Source: Agrocybe praecox (lineage: Eukaryota; Basidiomycota; Agaricomycetes; Agaricales; Agrocybaceae). Taken from it: 64,000 bases of DNA. Within the stretch, counting starts at the first letter, position 1, and every line of letters begins with the position of its first letter. Below are positions 11,833 to 21,710 of this stretch, piece by piece. The stretch lies in assembly GCA_964017145.1 (NCBI GenBank), contig OZ024849.1:310001-374000 (forward strand). The letters are read 5' to 3'. The notes under the pieces are model-generated. The model saw nothing but the letters and a program-made list of their open reading frames with translations. It was not told where the DNA came from and ran no database searches. The position numbers were made by a program, and so were the translations under genes.

Positions 11833-12611
11833 TTCTTGCTGCGTGTTTCTCTGCGTGTAGCGTGCTGGTCACAATCGTGGAGCTCGTATACCTAGGAGTG
11901 CACAACATTGCATACAAAATTACTAACACTCTCACTAGTAGTCAGACAATGTGTCGGCGAGTATCCATCATGCAGTGGAGTAATGAAAATAAGAAAGAAC
12001 ACGAGCTATGGTATGAATCTAAGTATTGAGTAATTCTAGGGCAAAGAAACAGATGAGAAACCATACGGCGTAGCGAACGAATGAAGTGGGACTCACTTGT
12101 GACTTTCTCATCAGTCTGAGTGTCCTCAATTCAGACTGCTCACTTCTAATTGGGCACAGCTCTACTTCTAGCTCTTGCCCGTTTATTTTATATTCATTCT
12201 CAAGCTCTATCCCGCTGCCCACAATACATGGACACCTTATGCCTGAGTCTGCATAGACCGAAAATTCTGCTGAAATCGTGGTTTTGAAGTTGAATTATCA
12301 TGAAAAATGACGATTCAGTGCAAAAATGCAATATCCGGAGACATATTTCCTATTATCAGGCAATAAAGACATTGAGAAGTGGCATAATATGTAGAAACGG
12401 TGCTCGGTGAGAGTGTATAGGAAAGAAATGAGGGGAAAAACGACTGTCAGTTCCATCAATCACGATGACTTTTCAAAGTCCGAATTTGGACAAAAAACCA
12501 CTGGCATGACCGGTCCAAACCACGTTTGAACCGTGGATTAAAATAACTAGACCAAGGTAAGCCGTAAACCGGCAGTCTAGTTAAATCGGTTAATTTTTCG
12601 GCTTAGTTTTC

Positions 12612-12648
12612 GGTTTAACCAGAGCCGGACCAAACCGCGGCAACACTA
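12612..12648 (-). repeat. hAT right terminal inverted repeat
   Basis: Reverse complement begins TAGTGTTGCCGC and continues GGTTTGGTCCGG after a small gap relative to the left end. Confidence 0.85.
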
Positions 12649-12656
12649 ACCTTAGG

Positions 12657-13693
12657 TAAACACCCCTCTATGTTTAAATAAATTATCTTGATAATGTCTG
12701 TCACATCGTCACATCATTCCTATAGTTGGTACTATGTACATTCACATTCGATCCGGAGTGGACTGCCGAGTTTCTCCTTTTCTGCTGAAGTTCAATCAAT
12801 GTTCAATACGACTTGTTTTATAATATTTGCTGTCCGTCAAATAATAATTGAGAGCTTACTGACAATTGTTGGAATAAAAAACCGTCCGTATACGGTACGG
12901 CGGCTATGGTTGCTCCGAGCCCGGACTTATGTTTTCTATATCAGACAAAATTGAACACAAGTTAACTTGTTACGAGTCTTTTACGTAAGTAAAAACGAGT
13001 CCTTTTAATCGAAGGCTTTCTGCGACTTTCTCTGACCCTTGTTGACCCCCATCAGTGATGGCATCAAATTGGCCATGTGGTAACAATATCACCTATATAC
13101 TCCGGTTGCTTTTGCCTTAAACAACAGTAAATAGAAAATCAATAGTATGTATTCTGTTCATTTTTCTTTCAAGGAAGATTCTATTAACCATATAATAATA
13201 CATAAGCCCATTTTTATTTTACGATTTACAGCTCGTGTAGTCCATCATTGTGTTCGACGGCACAACGGTTATCGGTCGGCCCGGCGTTGGAACGCCCTGA
13301 TTTGGGTTGGAATCAAACCAACATCAATCTGATTTCTCCTGATGTCCACCACCACCACCGCTCTCACTCTGCCCCTCTCCTCGTTGCAGGGATGTAGGCG
13401 CGCATGTGGCTACTGTCGGTCGATAGCGAGCTGAGCAATGATGACGAATGTCCGAGTTCTACCACCACCGTATTGGCACGATACCCCCCGTGGTGAAGAC
13501 TGCAACGACTGCTGACTACCAACCACGATGCCAGTAACGGTGATTGCCAGTACTTGCACCAGCACCTATAGACTCATGAAAACCGCCGCGGCGGTGGGCT
13601 ACAACATGAGACGCGAGTCCGGGCTAGCACAGGAGCAGGACACAGGGAATCGAGGGGGGAGCGGAAAAAGTGGCCAGGGCAATGGCAGTCGGT
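12657..13693. other. intergenic, no gene recognised
   Basis: Short unrelated frames only. A CACCACCACCACCG-type stretch occurs near 13350. Confidence 0.4.
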
Positions 13694-13925
13694 GCAGGGG
13701 TGCCGAGTAGTAATGTGAGCAGCGAGACAGCGACTCAGGGTAGCGCAAACGATGACAAGACCAGGTTGAGGGCAGACGTGACGATGACGACGAGACGCGA
13801 GAATAAGAACTCGTACTTGAAGTCCTCAGTTTGCTTTGCCTTTCCTTGTCTTCCTCGCGTTAGCTTCATCCCCACTCCTTCCCTGTCTTTCCCATTTTCG
13901 CTCTCCTTAGCTTCTTCCTTGTACT
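13694..13925 (+). repeat. local duplication, copy A (intact)
   Basis: The sequence from GGTGCAGGGGTGCCGAGTAG through a GACAAGACCAGGTTGAGG word to a CT-rich end is similar to what flanks the retrotransposon: 15129-15155 on the left, then 29917-30118 on the right. Reading those two flanks as one block gives copy B. Confidence 0.7.
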
Positions 13926-15128
13926 TATTCCTTTACCATGGCACCTCCAGGCTTTCAACTCCGGAACCTATCTTTACATGACATGGATGGCAATGGGTCT
14001 TCGTGAACTCCCTCGTATGACATGGAAATATTATTGACCATCCAGCGATATGGTGCGATATATGTATGTTGTTGCAGTTTTCATATGCAAAAGATACTGA
14101 GCTTCTAATCCTTGTCTGTAGCCACACGTCTAATGGTAGGAATTGCCGTCGCGATTCCTGCCGCTTCCTTATGCATCAAGAGACGGCTTTACAAAACAGC
14201 AACTTGTCATAACGCAACGACTACCATACATAAGTTAGTTATAGTTACATCGTCTTTATGTCAACATATAGCTAACCATCATTCTAGAAAAAAACGCTCG
14301 GTTCTTGTCGATCTATATTACAGATGATACTTCGTATGTCCTGATCTTTGTCGTCTATTTTGTATTATTGACGCCCAACTCTAGAATATATCGTTCAGGG
14401 TCATCGTTAGAATATCTGGGAAGATATTGGCTGCTTCCTGACCGCAGTTAACTCGCCAGCTGCATACCCATTATCATTCTTGTGGCCAAACATTATCAGT
14501 TTGGTTTCTGCAGTTTGTTATGGTGAGTTTTCTTTCCCAAATCCGTCGCATGGTAAACTCATCTAATGAACGAGCAGTCCTCACACTGAAGGCCTTCATG
14601 CAGCGACGCGCTCAATTTAGCCAGTATCTGCCTTCAACAACGACATTATCTTTACTTCCGCTTGATGTGCATCGCGACCACCAACATTCTTTTTACTGTC
14701 CCCATCTCAAATTATGGGCTTTATCTTAACATCACCGTAAAGCCGATATACAACTGGATAAGCTGGTCGGATACATTTCGAATTTTCGGGCATTGGCATT
14801 TTCCCCGCTTCTCTGTGGTGACGGAGTCCATTTGTTACTGTCGTCCTGGAGTCGAGTTGGTGGTTACTAGTCTTTTGTGCCCTCATCTTCGCATTTTTGC
14901 ATCGCGCTTCGGTGCCCAACTTCCCTAAAAACATAACCCTTCCAGGTAAGCCATGACCTATACTATGTGTTAATTTGCACGCTCATATACTCTAGGTTCT
15001 CTTAGCTTCGAAAACTTTGTACTCCTAACAAAGAATTCATCGGGTGTTTGCCAACATTCGTCCGACCTACACTGGACCCACCTATAGAGCGCACCTCTTT
15101 CGAATCTATGACTTCACTTACCGGGGTT
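13926..15128. other. intergenic, no gene recognised
   Basis: No frame with a recognisable motif on either strand. Confidence 0.35.
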
Positions 15129-15155
15129 AGGTGCAGGGCTGCCGAGTGGTAACGC
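15129..15155 (+). repeat. local duplication, copy B, left fragment
   Basis: GGTGCAGGGCTGCCGAGTGG matches copy A at 13694. The copy is interrupted at TAACGC by the LTR element and resumes at 29917. Confidence 0.65.
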
Positions 15156-16483
15156 TGTCAACGTGAAAAAGGTTTTCACTTGGGTTTACCGGAACTGAGG
15201 TGTTCGGGATATTCCAATTGGTTCAACAGTAAAATTTACTGAGGTGCTGTAATGTGATGTAGTAAGATGATATGTGAGTAACTAAAAAGAAAGATATGAA
15301 TGTGAGTAGAGTGCTGAGACTATAATAGAAATGAAAAGAAAATAGATCAAAATCTGGATGATAAAACTTATCGTAGCTTTATCACTCTTGACCTTACGTG
15401 CCTTAACCTAGTGATACTCGAAGTATCTTTGTTATAATCAGAATCTGGATGATAAGGCTTATCGATGCTTATCACTTCTGAGTTATCGTTGATTGTTGAC
15501 TATCAATCTTCTGTGCAAATCAGAATCTGGATGACAAGAATGCTTATCACTTCTGAGATGCGGTAATCGTTAAACGTACTTCTTCTTGGCAGAAATTCAG
15601 AATCTGGATGACAAGAATGCTTGTCACTTCTGGGGTATAGTAGACGTCGTAGGTATCTCTTCTTGGCAGAAAGTAGTTCGTGGCAGAAAGTAACTCGTGG
15701 TGGAAGGTAACTCTTGGCAGAAGGTAACTCTTGGCAGACAGTAGCTCGTGGCAGAAAGTAACTCGTGGCAGAAGGTAACTCTTGGCAGAAGGTAACTCTT
15801 GGCAGACAGTAGCTCGTGGCAGAAAGTAACTCGTGGCAGAAGGTAACTCTTGGCAGAAGGTAACTCTTGGCAGACAATAGCTCGTGGCAGAAAGTAACTC
15901 GTGGCAGAAGGTAACTCTTGGCAGAAGGTAGCTCGTGGGAGAAATCAGAATCAGAATCTGGATGTTAAGGCTTATCGATGCTTAACACTTCTGAATTATT
16001 TAGAGAATAATAGTACTTGAGAGTCTTATTGAAAGGAAGTTTGTAAAGCGGTAAAGTTATGGGGAAAAGGTAGAATGATTATTCTTCTTTCTAATCTACT
16101 ACATATTTATACTGTTTTTCTATCCTACATCATAGTTCATGTTTCATGTTTAATAAGTGTAAATCATAATGCCTTAGTAATACATTAGTAATGCATTAGT
16201 AATGGTATCCATAAGTGTTACTGATACGTGTTTTATATGGCTGTGTTACATGTTTCATAATGTTCCCGCGATTTATTAACCACGTGTTTCATATTAATCA
16301 CGTGTTTCATATTTGTCACGTGTTTCATGTTCATCATGTGTTTCATAATGTGTGTCTATTTATAAGTTTATGTTGCCTTGGAAGCGATAGGCTCTATCTG
16401 AATATTTGGGCTTGGTGTATTCTTCCTTCTCAACAATCTTCTGTGATCATGTTTTTGACAACAAACAGGATCTAATGCTGACA
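15156..16483 (-). repeat. 3' LTR of the Ty3-type element
   Basis: Direct repeat of 28589-29916, in coding-strand terms the downstream LTR. It holds the 17-bp array, several CAGAATCTGGATG...CTTCTGA hairpin units and CACGTGTTTCAT repeats. The adjoining internal sequence on the coding strand ends TTCCCCGCGGA, which is not a purine tract. Confidence 0.95.
15665..15936 (-). repeat. 17-bp tandem array in the 3' LTR
   Basis: Sixteen units of the type GGCAGAAGGTAACTCTT (plus-strand reading). Variants ending CTCGT recur every fourth unit, giving a 68-bp higher-order period. Confidence 0.9.
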
Positions 16484-16629
16484 TCCGCGGGGAACAGATT
16501 TTAACCGTCCTCGGTTAATGCTTTCTTCAGAAGTTTGTTAGAGAAGGGACTTGGCCAGAACGATCAAGAAATGTTGTGTTTTTTAAATTTAGAGAAATAA
16601 GAATAAAAAATGTATACAACAACTCCCTA

Positions 16630-17613
16630 TTATGCCTTCTGAGGATAGTCATAGATAAAGAAGCCTGAAGGACGGGTTACTAACAAGTCTGAAGGAGAGT
16701 GTTTGTACAGTACAACTTGTTTTACTCTTTCCCACCAGGTAAGCTTTCGTCGCTGCTGTTGTAGCCAAACTTGTTGACGTAAACATTTCCGGATTTGTTG
16801 TTCAAAGCCTTCTAAGGGAAAGGTGAGAGGAAAGGAAATTAAGATTGGTGGCCATTTCCGGCTTGAGTCGGTGAAATAAGTATGGTGTCGATGGGTGTAG
16901 GCTACTGCCTCAATGACTACCACTTCACGATCAACTAGTCGAACTCGCGTAAGGTGGTAAGAGACTGTAGCGGCCTGGGATATGCTTCCAAAAACGATGC
17001 GTGTACCAGGACGAAGCGTAAACGAGCAGTCCACATGTTCCTCATTGAAGGTAATCCACCATGTGGCTCCGTAGAATTCTTCTGCAAAGCAGAATTGTTG
17101 CAACCTAGGAATGCAAAGTGCTCCCCCTCGCTGTCCGTCCAATTCTCTTTCAGTTAGCTGAGGCTCTCTCCAGCGGAATCCTTCAAAGAGCTTCTTCATG
17201 TCGTTGGGTCGCAAGTGAACTCGCTCTGGAAACTTGTCGGGAAGGCAGGAGGTGAACAAAACATTTTTGCTAAGAAAGGCTTTCTCTGGTATGATGGATG
17301 TTAGGGAGTTTGGTTGAAGGAGGAGTGAATGAGAAGGTAATGAAAGGCGTGTAGGCAAAGGAGCGGATGGCGTGTATGTAGATTTTAATAATTTAGGTCC
17401 CCAAGTAAGAGTTTCGGTAATATCCATCCCATCTTCTTCGTTATGAACTACCACTTTAGCAAGAGATGTTGTGGAGGAGTTCGTTGATTGCTCTTCATTA
17501 ATAGGAAAAAGGACTTGGTCAAAACTGGTGCGCCGGGTACGGGAAGCTGATGCTCGGGAAAGGACCTGCATCGGCATACTGCCCGCTCCTTGGTTAATTG
17601 TTAGAATAGTCAT
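16630..17613 (-). CDS. extra ORF in env position of the Ty3 element, unknown function
   Basis: A 327-codon ATG-initiated frame lies 100 bases after the integrase stop and ahead of the 3' LTR. The protein has a Ser/Thr-rich start, then a compact-looking region with several Trp and aromatic residues (FRWREPQLTERELDG, FYGATWWITF, RKWPPILISFPL) and a basic segment (QQQRRKLTWWERVKQV). I see no signal peptide and no hydrophobic segment long enough for a membrane anchor, so an envelope glycoprotein is unlikely. It could be an accessory protein kept by the element or a captured host gene. The frame is intact, as expected in a young element. I do not recognise the family. Confidence 0.75.
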   Translation of the reverse strand: MTILTINQGAGSMPMQVLSRASASRTRRTSFDQVLFPINEEQSTNSSTTSLAKVVVHNEEDGMDITETLTWGPKLLKSTYTPSAPLPTRLSLPSHSLLLQPNSLTSIIPEKAFLSKNVLFTSCLPDKFPERVHLRPNDMKKLFEGFRWREPQLTERELDGQRGGALCIPRLQQFCFAEEFYGATWWITFNEEHVDCSFTLRPGTRIVFGSISQAATVSYHLTRVRLVDREVVVIEAVAYTHRHHTYFTDSSRKWPPILISFPLTFPLEGFEQQIRKCLRQQVWLQQQRRKLTWWERVKQVVLYKHSPSDLLVTRPSGFFIYDYPQKA

Positions 17614-17713
17614 GAGTGGTTATGAATGGTTTTTGAGTGAGTGAGTAAACGATGAGTCCTTTTTGTTTTTGCTGGGGTTGATTATATACTCATTTTTCTC
17701 AGCCCAAATTTGT

Positions 17714-20700
17714 TTAGGTAACGTTGTCAGAGTCAGATCCGGATGAATTTGTATCGTCAGGGATGCTAGCGCGTGTAGCGTGGCTTGTCATAAATTCGTG
17801 ATGTCGTGATATGTAAGGTAAAATTCGTTTTGCTGCATATGTATTTTTCAGGGACGTTCCATCCAGCTCTTTTAATTTGTAGTTTCCTCCTATTGTTACT
17901 CGGTCCACTTCATAGGGTCCTAAATATCTTGGCTTATGTTTTCTGTCATGAGACGTTTCTATAGCGGTGTTGCGTACTAAAACCAATGTTCCTGATTTAT
18001 ATTTAGATCGAATTAGCTTTTTGGCAAATCGTTTCTCAAATTGTTCCTTGGACTTAAACCGTGCAGATTTGAGAGTTTCTGCTGCTCTAGCTAAGTCTTC
18101 TGGGTGTTTAGAAATTTGACGTGAGCGTAATGCAAGTAATTCTGCGGTAGTAATGCCTGCTCGAAAATCTTCGACCAAAAAGGTGGCTTCCATTAGATCT
18201 AAGGGTAGAATTGGATCGGTAGCATGAAGTAATTGAAAAGGGGAAAACCCTGTAACCCGATTCACGGTTACTCTATCTGCAAACATTATCTCAGCCAATT
18301 TATCGGGCCATTTTGATAGGTCTCCTTGGCAAGCTTTGATTATTCCTTCACGTAATATAAAGTGTCCTCGCTCCACGACTCCGTTAGCATGATGGTTGTA
18401 GGGTGTTATTTTTACTTGAGGTATACCCATGCGTTTTAATAGGGCCTCAAAGCCTTTCTTCACTTCCGGGCCGTTATCAGTAACTACTTGGATTGGGGCT
18501 CCATACCGGCAGTAAATCTTATTCCAGAAGAAATTAGATAATGATTGAGCGTTAGCTTTTCGTAAGGCCTCTGTTTCACTAGTTCCTGATAAATCGTCCT
18601 TGGCAGCTACTATATATTGGTACCCTTTTGCTAGCGGCATGTGCATTATGTCGATATATATTTTTGCAAATAATTGTGTTGGTTTTGAGATGGTTAAAGG
18701 TACCTCTAAGCGCTTCAAGCTTCGTATTTGACACTCATGACAGGACTTTACGTGGTGATGTACGTCTGCTCGCATGTGCGGCCAAAAGAATTTATTTCGT
18801 AGTACTTCGTATACTGTCTGAACGCCTCGGTGTCCTAGATTCTCATGTCCCTGTTTCAAAATTGAATATTTCTGTTCAGGGGTAAATATTACGGTTAGTG
18901 GTGTGCGGTGTCCATTTCGTTTGTATAATTTATTATTCTTAATGAAGAATTCAGTGGCTTTGGTAAGAAATCTCCGTTTCGCTTGTAGCTGGTCGAATTT
19001 AGGGGCCTCCAAGGTGGAAAGGAATTTATAAATATTATTTAGTTGAGATTCCTCTTTGGTGCGAGCAGCAAATATCTGGACAACAGACTTTAAGATTATT
19101 TGAGGTGCTTTTCGATCAGGTAAAAGAGTCATTAGCGCAATATTATCTAGCCATGAATCGTCCTCCTCCTCTTCTGATGTGTCATCTTCTGCTATGGGTC
19201 GTCTGGATAATGCATCTGGCCCTTTGTGCTTATCGGCTGGTACATGTATCAGCTTGAAATCAAACATTAAAATTCCCTGTATCCACCGATTAATGGCTGC
19301 GGAGGGTTGCAGGTCAGGTTCGTTCAGCATTCCTTTAATATACTGAGCGTCTACTTCCACATGCAGAATTTTAACGCCTATTATGTATATTCTCCAATGT
19401 CGTAATGCGTGATATAGTCCAAACAACTCCAATTTAGGTTGAGAGTATCGTGACTCTCGTTCACTCATGGGTAATGATCCGTACCAGGCGGGGCGCTTCC
19501 GTCCATTCTCATCTAATTGAGATAAAATGAATCCTACTGCTTCTCGGCTTGAATCTACTGATAGAACTACTGGGAATTCTGTTGTGTAATCAATAGGAAT
19601 TAGCGCTGGTGCTGATGTAATGATTGTTTTGATTGTTTTGAAGGCGGTCTCCTGTCTATCTCCCCATATAAACTCTTTTCCTTTGTGGTATAGTTCCGTA
19701 AGAGGTCGTACCAATTGAGAATAATTAGGGATCCATATACGTACAGTACCACATAGTCCCAGGAACTGTCTAACTTCTTTGGGATTTTTCAGGGTTGGCC
19801 ATTTTGTAATTTTTACGATTTTTCCTTCATCAGGGGTGCGTCCTTTGGAGCTGCAGGTTTGTCCAATAATTAGTACTTCTGGTAAACATATTTGAGTTTT
19901 ATTTGCGGCAAATGTTGCCCCTGCAAATTTGATTCTATGCATCACTCTGTGTACGTCTTGTGCATGTTCCCATATGAATCGTCGAATTCCCGGGTTCTCG
20001 GTTAACACTTCTGGTTGACCATTTAAATCTAAGTATTGGCTCCTAGGTCCTTTGATGGGTAAATCATCAATAAAGATGTTAGCGACATTGGGGATTTCGT
20101 CTTTCAGAATTATTACCATGCACTTTTGGAACTCAGCTGGCGAGTTAGTAAAGCCAGTAGGGAGGGATGTTATCTGAAGTAATCCTAGCGGAGTCATAAA
20201 GGCTGTCAGGTCTCGACTCTTAGGATGTATTTTCCTAGCGTCAAAGCCCCAAAAAAGATCAAATACTGTGTAGCATTGGTAACCCGCAAATCCTTCCACA
20301 AAGTCATCTACTATTGGTAACATTCCTGCATCCCGTATTGTTATCTTGTTTAATGGTTGTAAGTCATGAACGATCCTAATTTTCCCATTTTTCTTGAGGA
20401 CAATAAACCATCTTGATCGATAAGATGACTGACTTTGCTCATATACGCCTGCATCCATTTTTAGCTTGAGAACTTCAATTATTTTTGGCATCAATCCTGG
20501 CGGAAGAGGAATATTTCTGCACTCCCAGGGCGTATGGTCTACTGTGGGAATTATATAAGGAGAGAAGTATTCGTCTTTCAGTGTTCCTCGTTCAGAGTCT
20601 ACAAAAGCGATACCTTCTTCATTTAGCACCATAATATGTTTGAATAATTTCTCTTCTTCGACCTGTAAGAATCCCGTTTCATTGATGTTTAGTTCCTTCA

Positions 20701-21694
20701 TACGCTCTGAAGTTATTTTTAGAGTGGGCACAAATTCAGGTGGACAAACAGGTAATTTGGGTAATGTGAGCAAGGGGTCATCTGAAATTTCCCTAGTTAC
20801 TCGTAATTCGGGTGGGAATGATGTTGATACTGGGTGTATTTTTCGATCAATTCGTTTGTAAGCAGTAAAGCTTAGTGGGTGACTTTCGCTTTTCTCGTCT
20901 GGTTCATATAAGTACTCATCATCATCTTCTAAAAATGCTCCTTCGTGAGAGATAGATATTTCTGGCATTGGGTCTATTTCGGCAAAGGCAGGCCGAGTTC
21001 GCAAGAAGCATGTTTTATAAATAACATTATTATTTTTAGAACTTGGGTCATCTGTTAGTGGTGTCGTTTTTCTGGTCATGATATTTTCTGTGTGCAGCGT
21101 AAGCACCTTGTTATTTTTCCAGTGTCGTACGGAAAAAGTTTCTTTATTTATCCTATGTTTCGCGGGGAACATGATAAATTTTATGTTGCTAGCTCGAACA
21201 GCGTGTGAGAACTGATGTTTTGCCTTTGCGAGTTTCATGGATCGTTGCCTTGAGTGTTGATTATTACTACTTTGCTTGTATACGGATGAGCGAAGAATAT
21301 AGTCCTTCTTGAAGCTGTTATGCAAGGGAGTGACCGCGGGGAACATGATTGCGTTTTTCTTGAGGTTGGTTAAGTTGTCTGTGAATGATTCAGCTACAAT
21401 AATTTCCGGGCCATTAGTTTTGATAGGTTGGTTAAGGATCCTGTACATGTGTTTTGCGATTCTCGAATCAAAATTTGATTCTGGGAGGTACAAGACATTA
21501 CAAGAAAATTTCGTATGTACAGTGTTAAATATAGGGATACCAGTACAGTTAGTTTTGAAGGCGGAAGCAATACATAAAGAAGTGTTGAGGAAGTTCAGAT
21601 GGTTAGGTGGTCGATAGAGGTCGAAGTGTTGAAAAATGATGAAGCTGTGTGATGATTTTAATATATGTTTTTCGGTGGATAGATACCGACACAT
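17714..21694 (-). CDS. Pol part 2: reverse transcriptase, RNase H, integrase
   Basis: From ATG 21694 the frame gives 1,326 residues. RT: RWFIVLKKNGKIRIVHDLQP, then the active-site box NIFIDDLPIKG (about 20055-20085; FIDD instead of the common YxDD), then NPGIRRFIWEHAQ, typical of basidiomycete Ty3 elements. RNase H: SVDSSREAVGF, LELFGLYHAL and EVDAQYIKG supply the acidic residues. Integrase: a zinc-finger region GHENLGHRGVQ with HECQ, then DIMHMP, VVTDNGPEV (about 18465-18490) and NGVVERGHF for the D,D,E triad, and a GPY/F-like PRYLGPYEVDRV near the end. About 370 residues before the RT core are unassigned. The frame continues upstream of 21694 only as antisense-like sequence overlapping the previous ORF, so the start is either this ATG, 17 bases inside the previous stop, or a frameshift from the upstream frame. 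Confidence 0.92.
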   Translation of the reverse strand: MCRYLSTEKHILKSSHSFIIFQHFDLYRPPNHLNFLNTSLCIASAFKTNCTGIPIFNTVHTKFSCNVLYLPESNFDSRIAKHMYRILNQPIKTNGPEIIVAESFTDNLTNLKKNAIMFPAVTPLHNSFKKDYILRSSVYKQSSNNQHSRQRSMKLAKAKHQFSHAVRASNIKFIMFPAKHRINKETFSVRHWKNNKVLTLHTENIMTRKTTPLTDDPSSKNNNVIYKTCFLRTRPAFAEIDPMPEISISHEGAFLEDDDEYLYEPDEKSESHPLSFTAYKRIDRKIHPVSTSFPPELRVTREISDDPLLTLPKLPVCPPEFVPTLKITSERMKELNINETGFLQVEEEKLFKHIMVLNEEGIAFVDSERGTLKDEYFSPYIIPTVDHTPWECRNIPLPPGLMPKIIEVLKLKMDAGVYEQSQSSYRSRWFIVLKKNGKIRIVHDLQPLNKITIRDAGMLPIVDDFVEGFAGYQCYTVFDLFWGFDARKIHPKSRDLTAFMTPLGLLQITSLPTGFTNSPAEFQKCMVIILKDEIPNVANIFIDDLPIKGPRSQYLDLNGQPEVLTENPGIRRFIWEHAQDVHRVMHRIKFAGATFAANKTQICLPEVLIIGQTCSSKGRTPDEGKIVKITKWPTLKNPKEVRQFLGLCGTVRIWIPNYSQLVRPLTELYHKGKEFIWGDRQETAFKTIKTIITSAPALIPIDYTTEFPVVLSVDSSREAVGFILSQLDENGRKRPAWYGSLPMSERESRYSQPKLELFGLYHALRHWRIYIIGVKILHVEVDAQYIKGMLNEPDLQPSAAINRWIQGILMFDFKLIHVPADKHKGPDALSRRPIAEDDTSEEEEDDSWLDNIALMTLLPDRKAPQIILKSVVQIFAARTKEESQLNNIYKFLSTLEAPKFDQLQAKRRFLTKATEFFIKNNKLYKRNGHRTPLTVIFTPEQKYSILKQGHENLGHRGVQTVYEVLRNKFFWPHMRADVHHHVKSCHECQIRSLKRLEVPLTISKPTQLFAKIYIDIMHMPLAKGYQYIVAAKDDLSGTSETEALRKANAQSLSNFFWNKIYCRYGAPIQVVTDNGPEVKKGFEALLKRMGIPQVKITPYNHHANGVVERGHFILREGIIKACQGDLSKWPDKLAEIMFADRVTVNRVTGFSPFQLLHATDPILPLDLMEATFLVEDFRAGITTAELLALRSRQISKHPEDLARAAETLKSARFKSKEQFEKRFAKKLIRSKYKSGTLVLVRNTAIETSHDRKHKPRYLGPYEVDRVTIGGNYKLKELDGTSLKNTYAAKRILPYISRHHEFMTSHATRASIPDDTNSSGSDSDNVT

Positions 21695-21710
21695 ACCAGT
21701 AGTCTCGAGA

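Larger units (their letters stand above)
8056..12648 (-). mobile_element. complete hAT-superfamily DNA transposon, 4.6 kb
   Basis: The ends are TAGTGTTGCCGC (8056-8067) and its exact reverse complement GCGGCAACACTA (12637-12648). Beyond these 12 bp the inverted similarity continues imperfectly (GGTTTGGTCCGG on both sides). The flanks are an exact 8-bp direct duplication, ACCTTAGG at 8048-8055 and 12649-12656, the size made by hAT transposases. Subterminal GGTCTAG / CTAGACC and AAACCGGTTTAAACC-like words occur at both ends and could be transposase binding sites. One multi-exon transposase gene lies inside on the minus strand. The exact duplication and open exons suggest a fairly recent insertion that may still be autonomous. 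Confidence 0.9.

Noticed and set aside
15503..15877. 124-codon minus-strand frame, with an exact copy at 28936-29310
   Set aside because: It is the translation of the 17-bp LTR array and hairpins; period 17 shifts through frames and no protein logic is left. The 86-codon LTR frames (16215-16475, 29648-29908) are rejected for the same reason.
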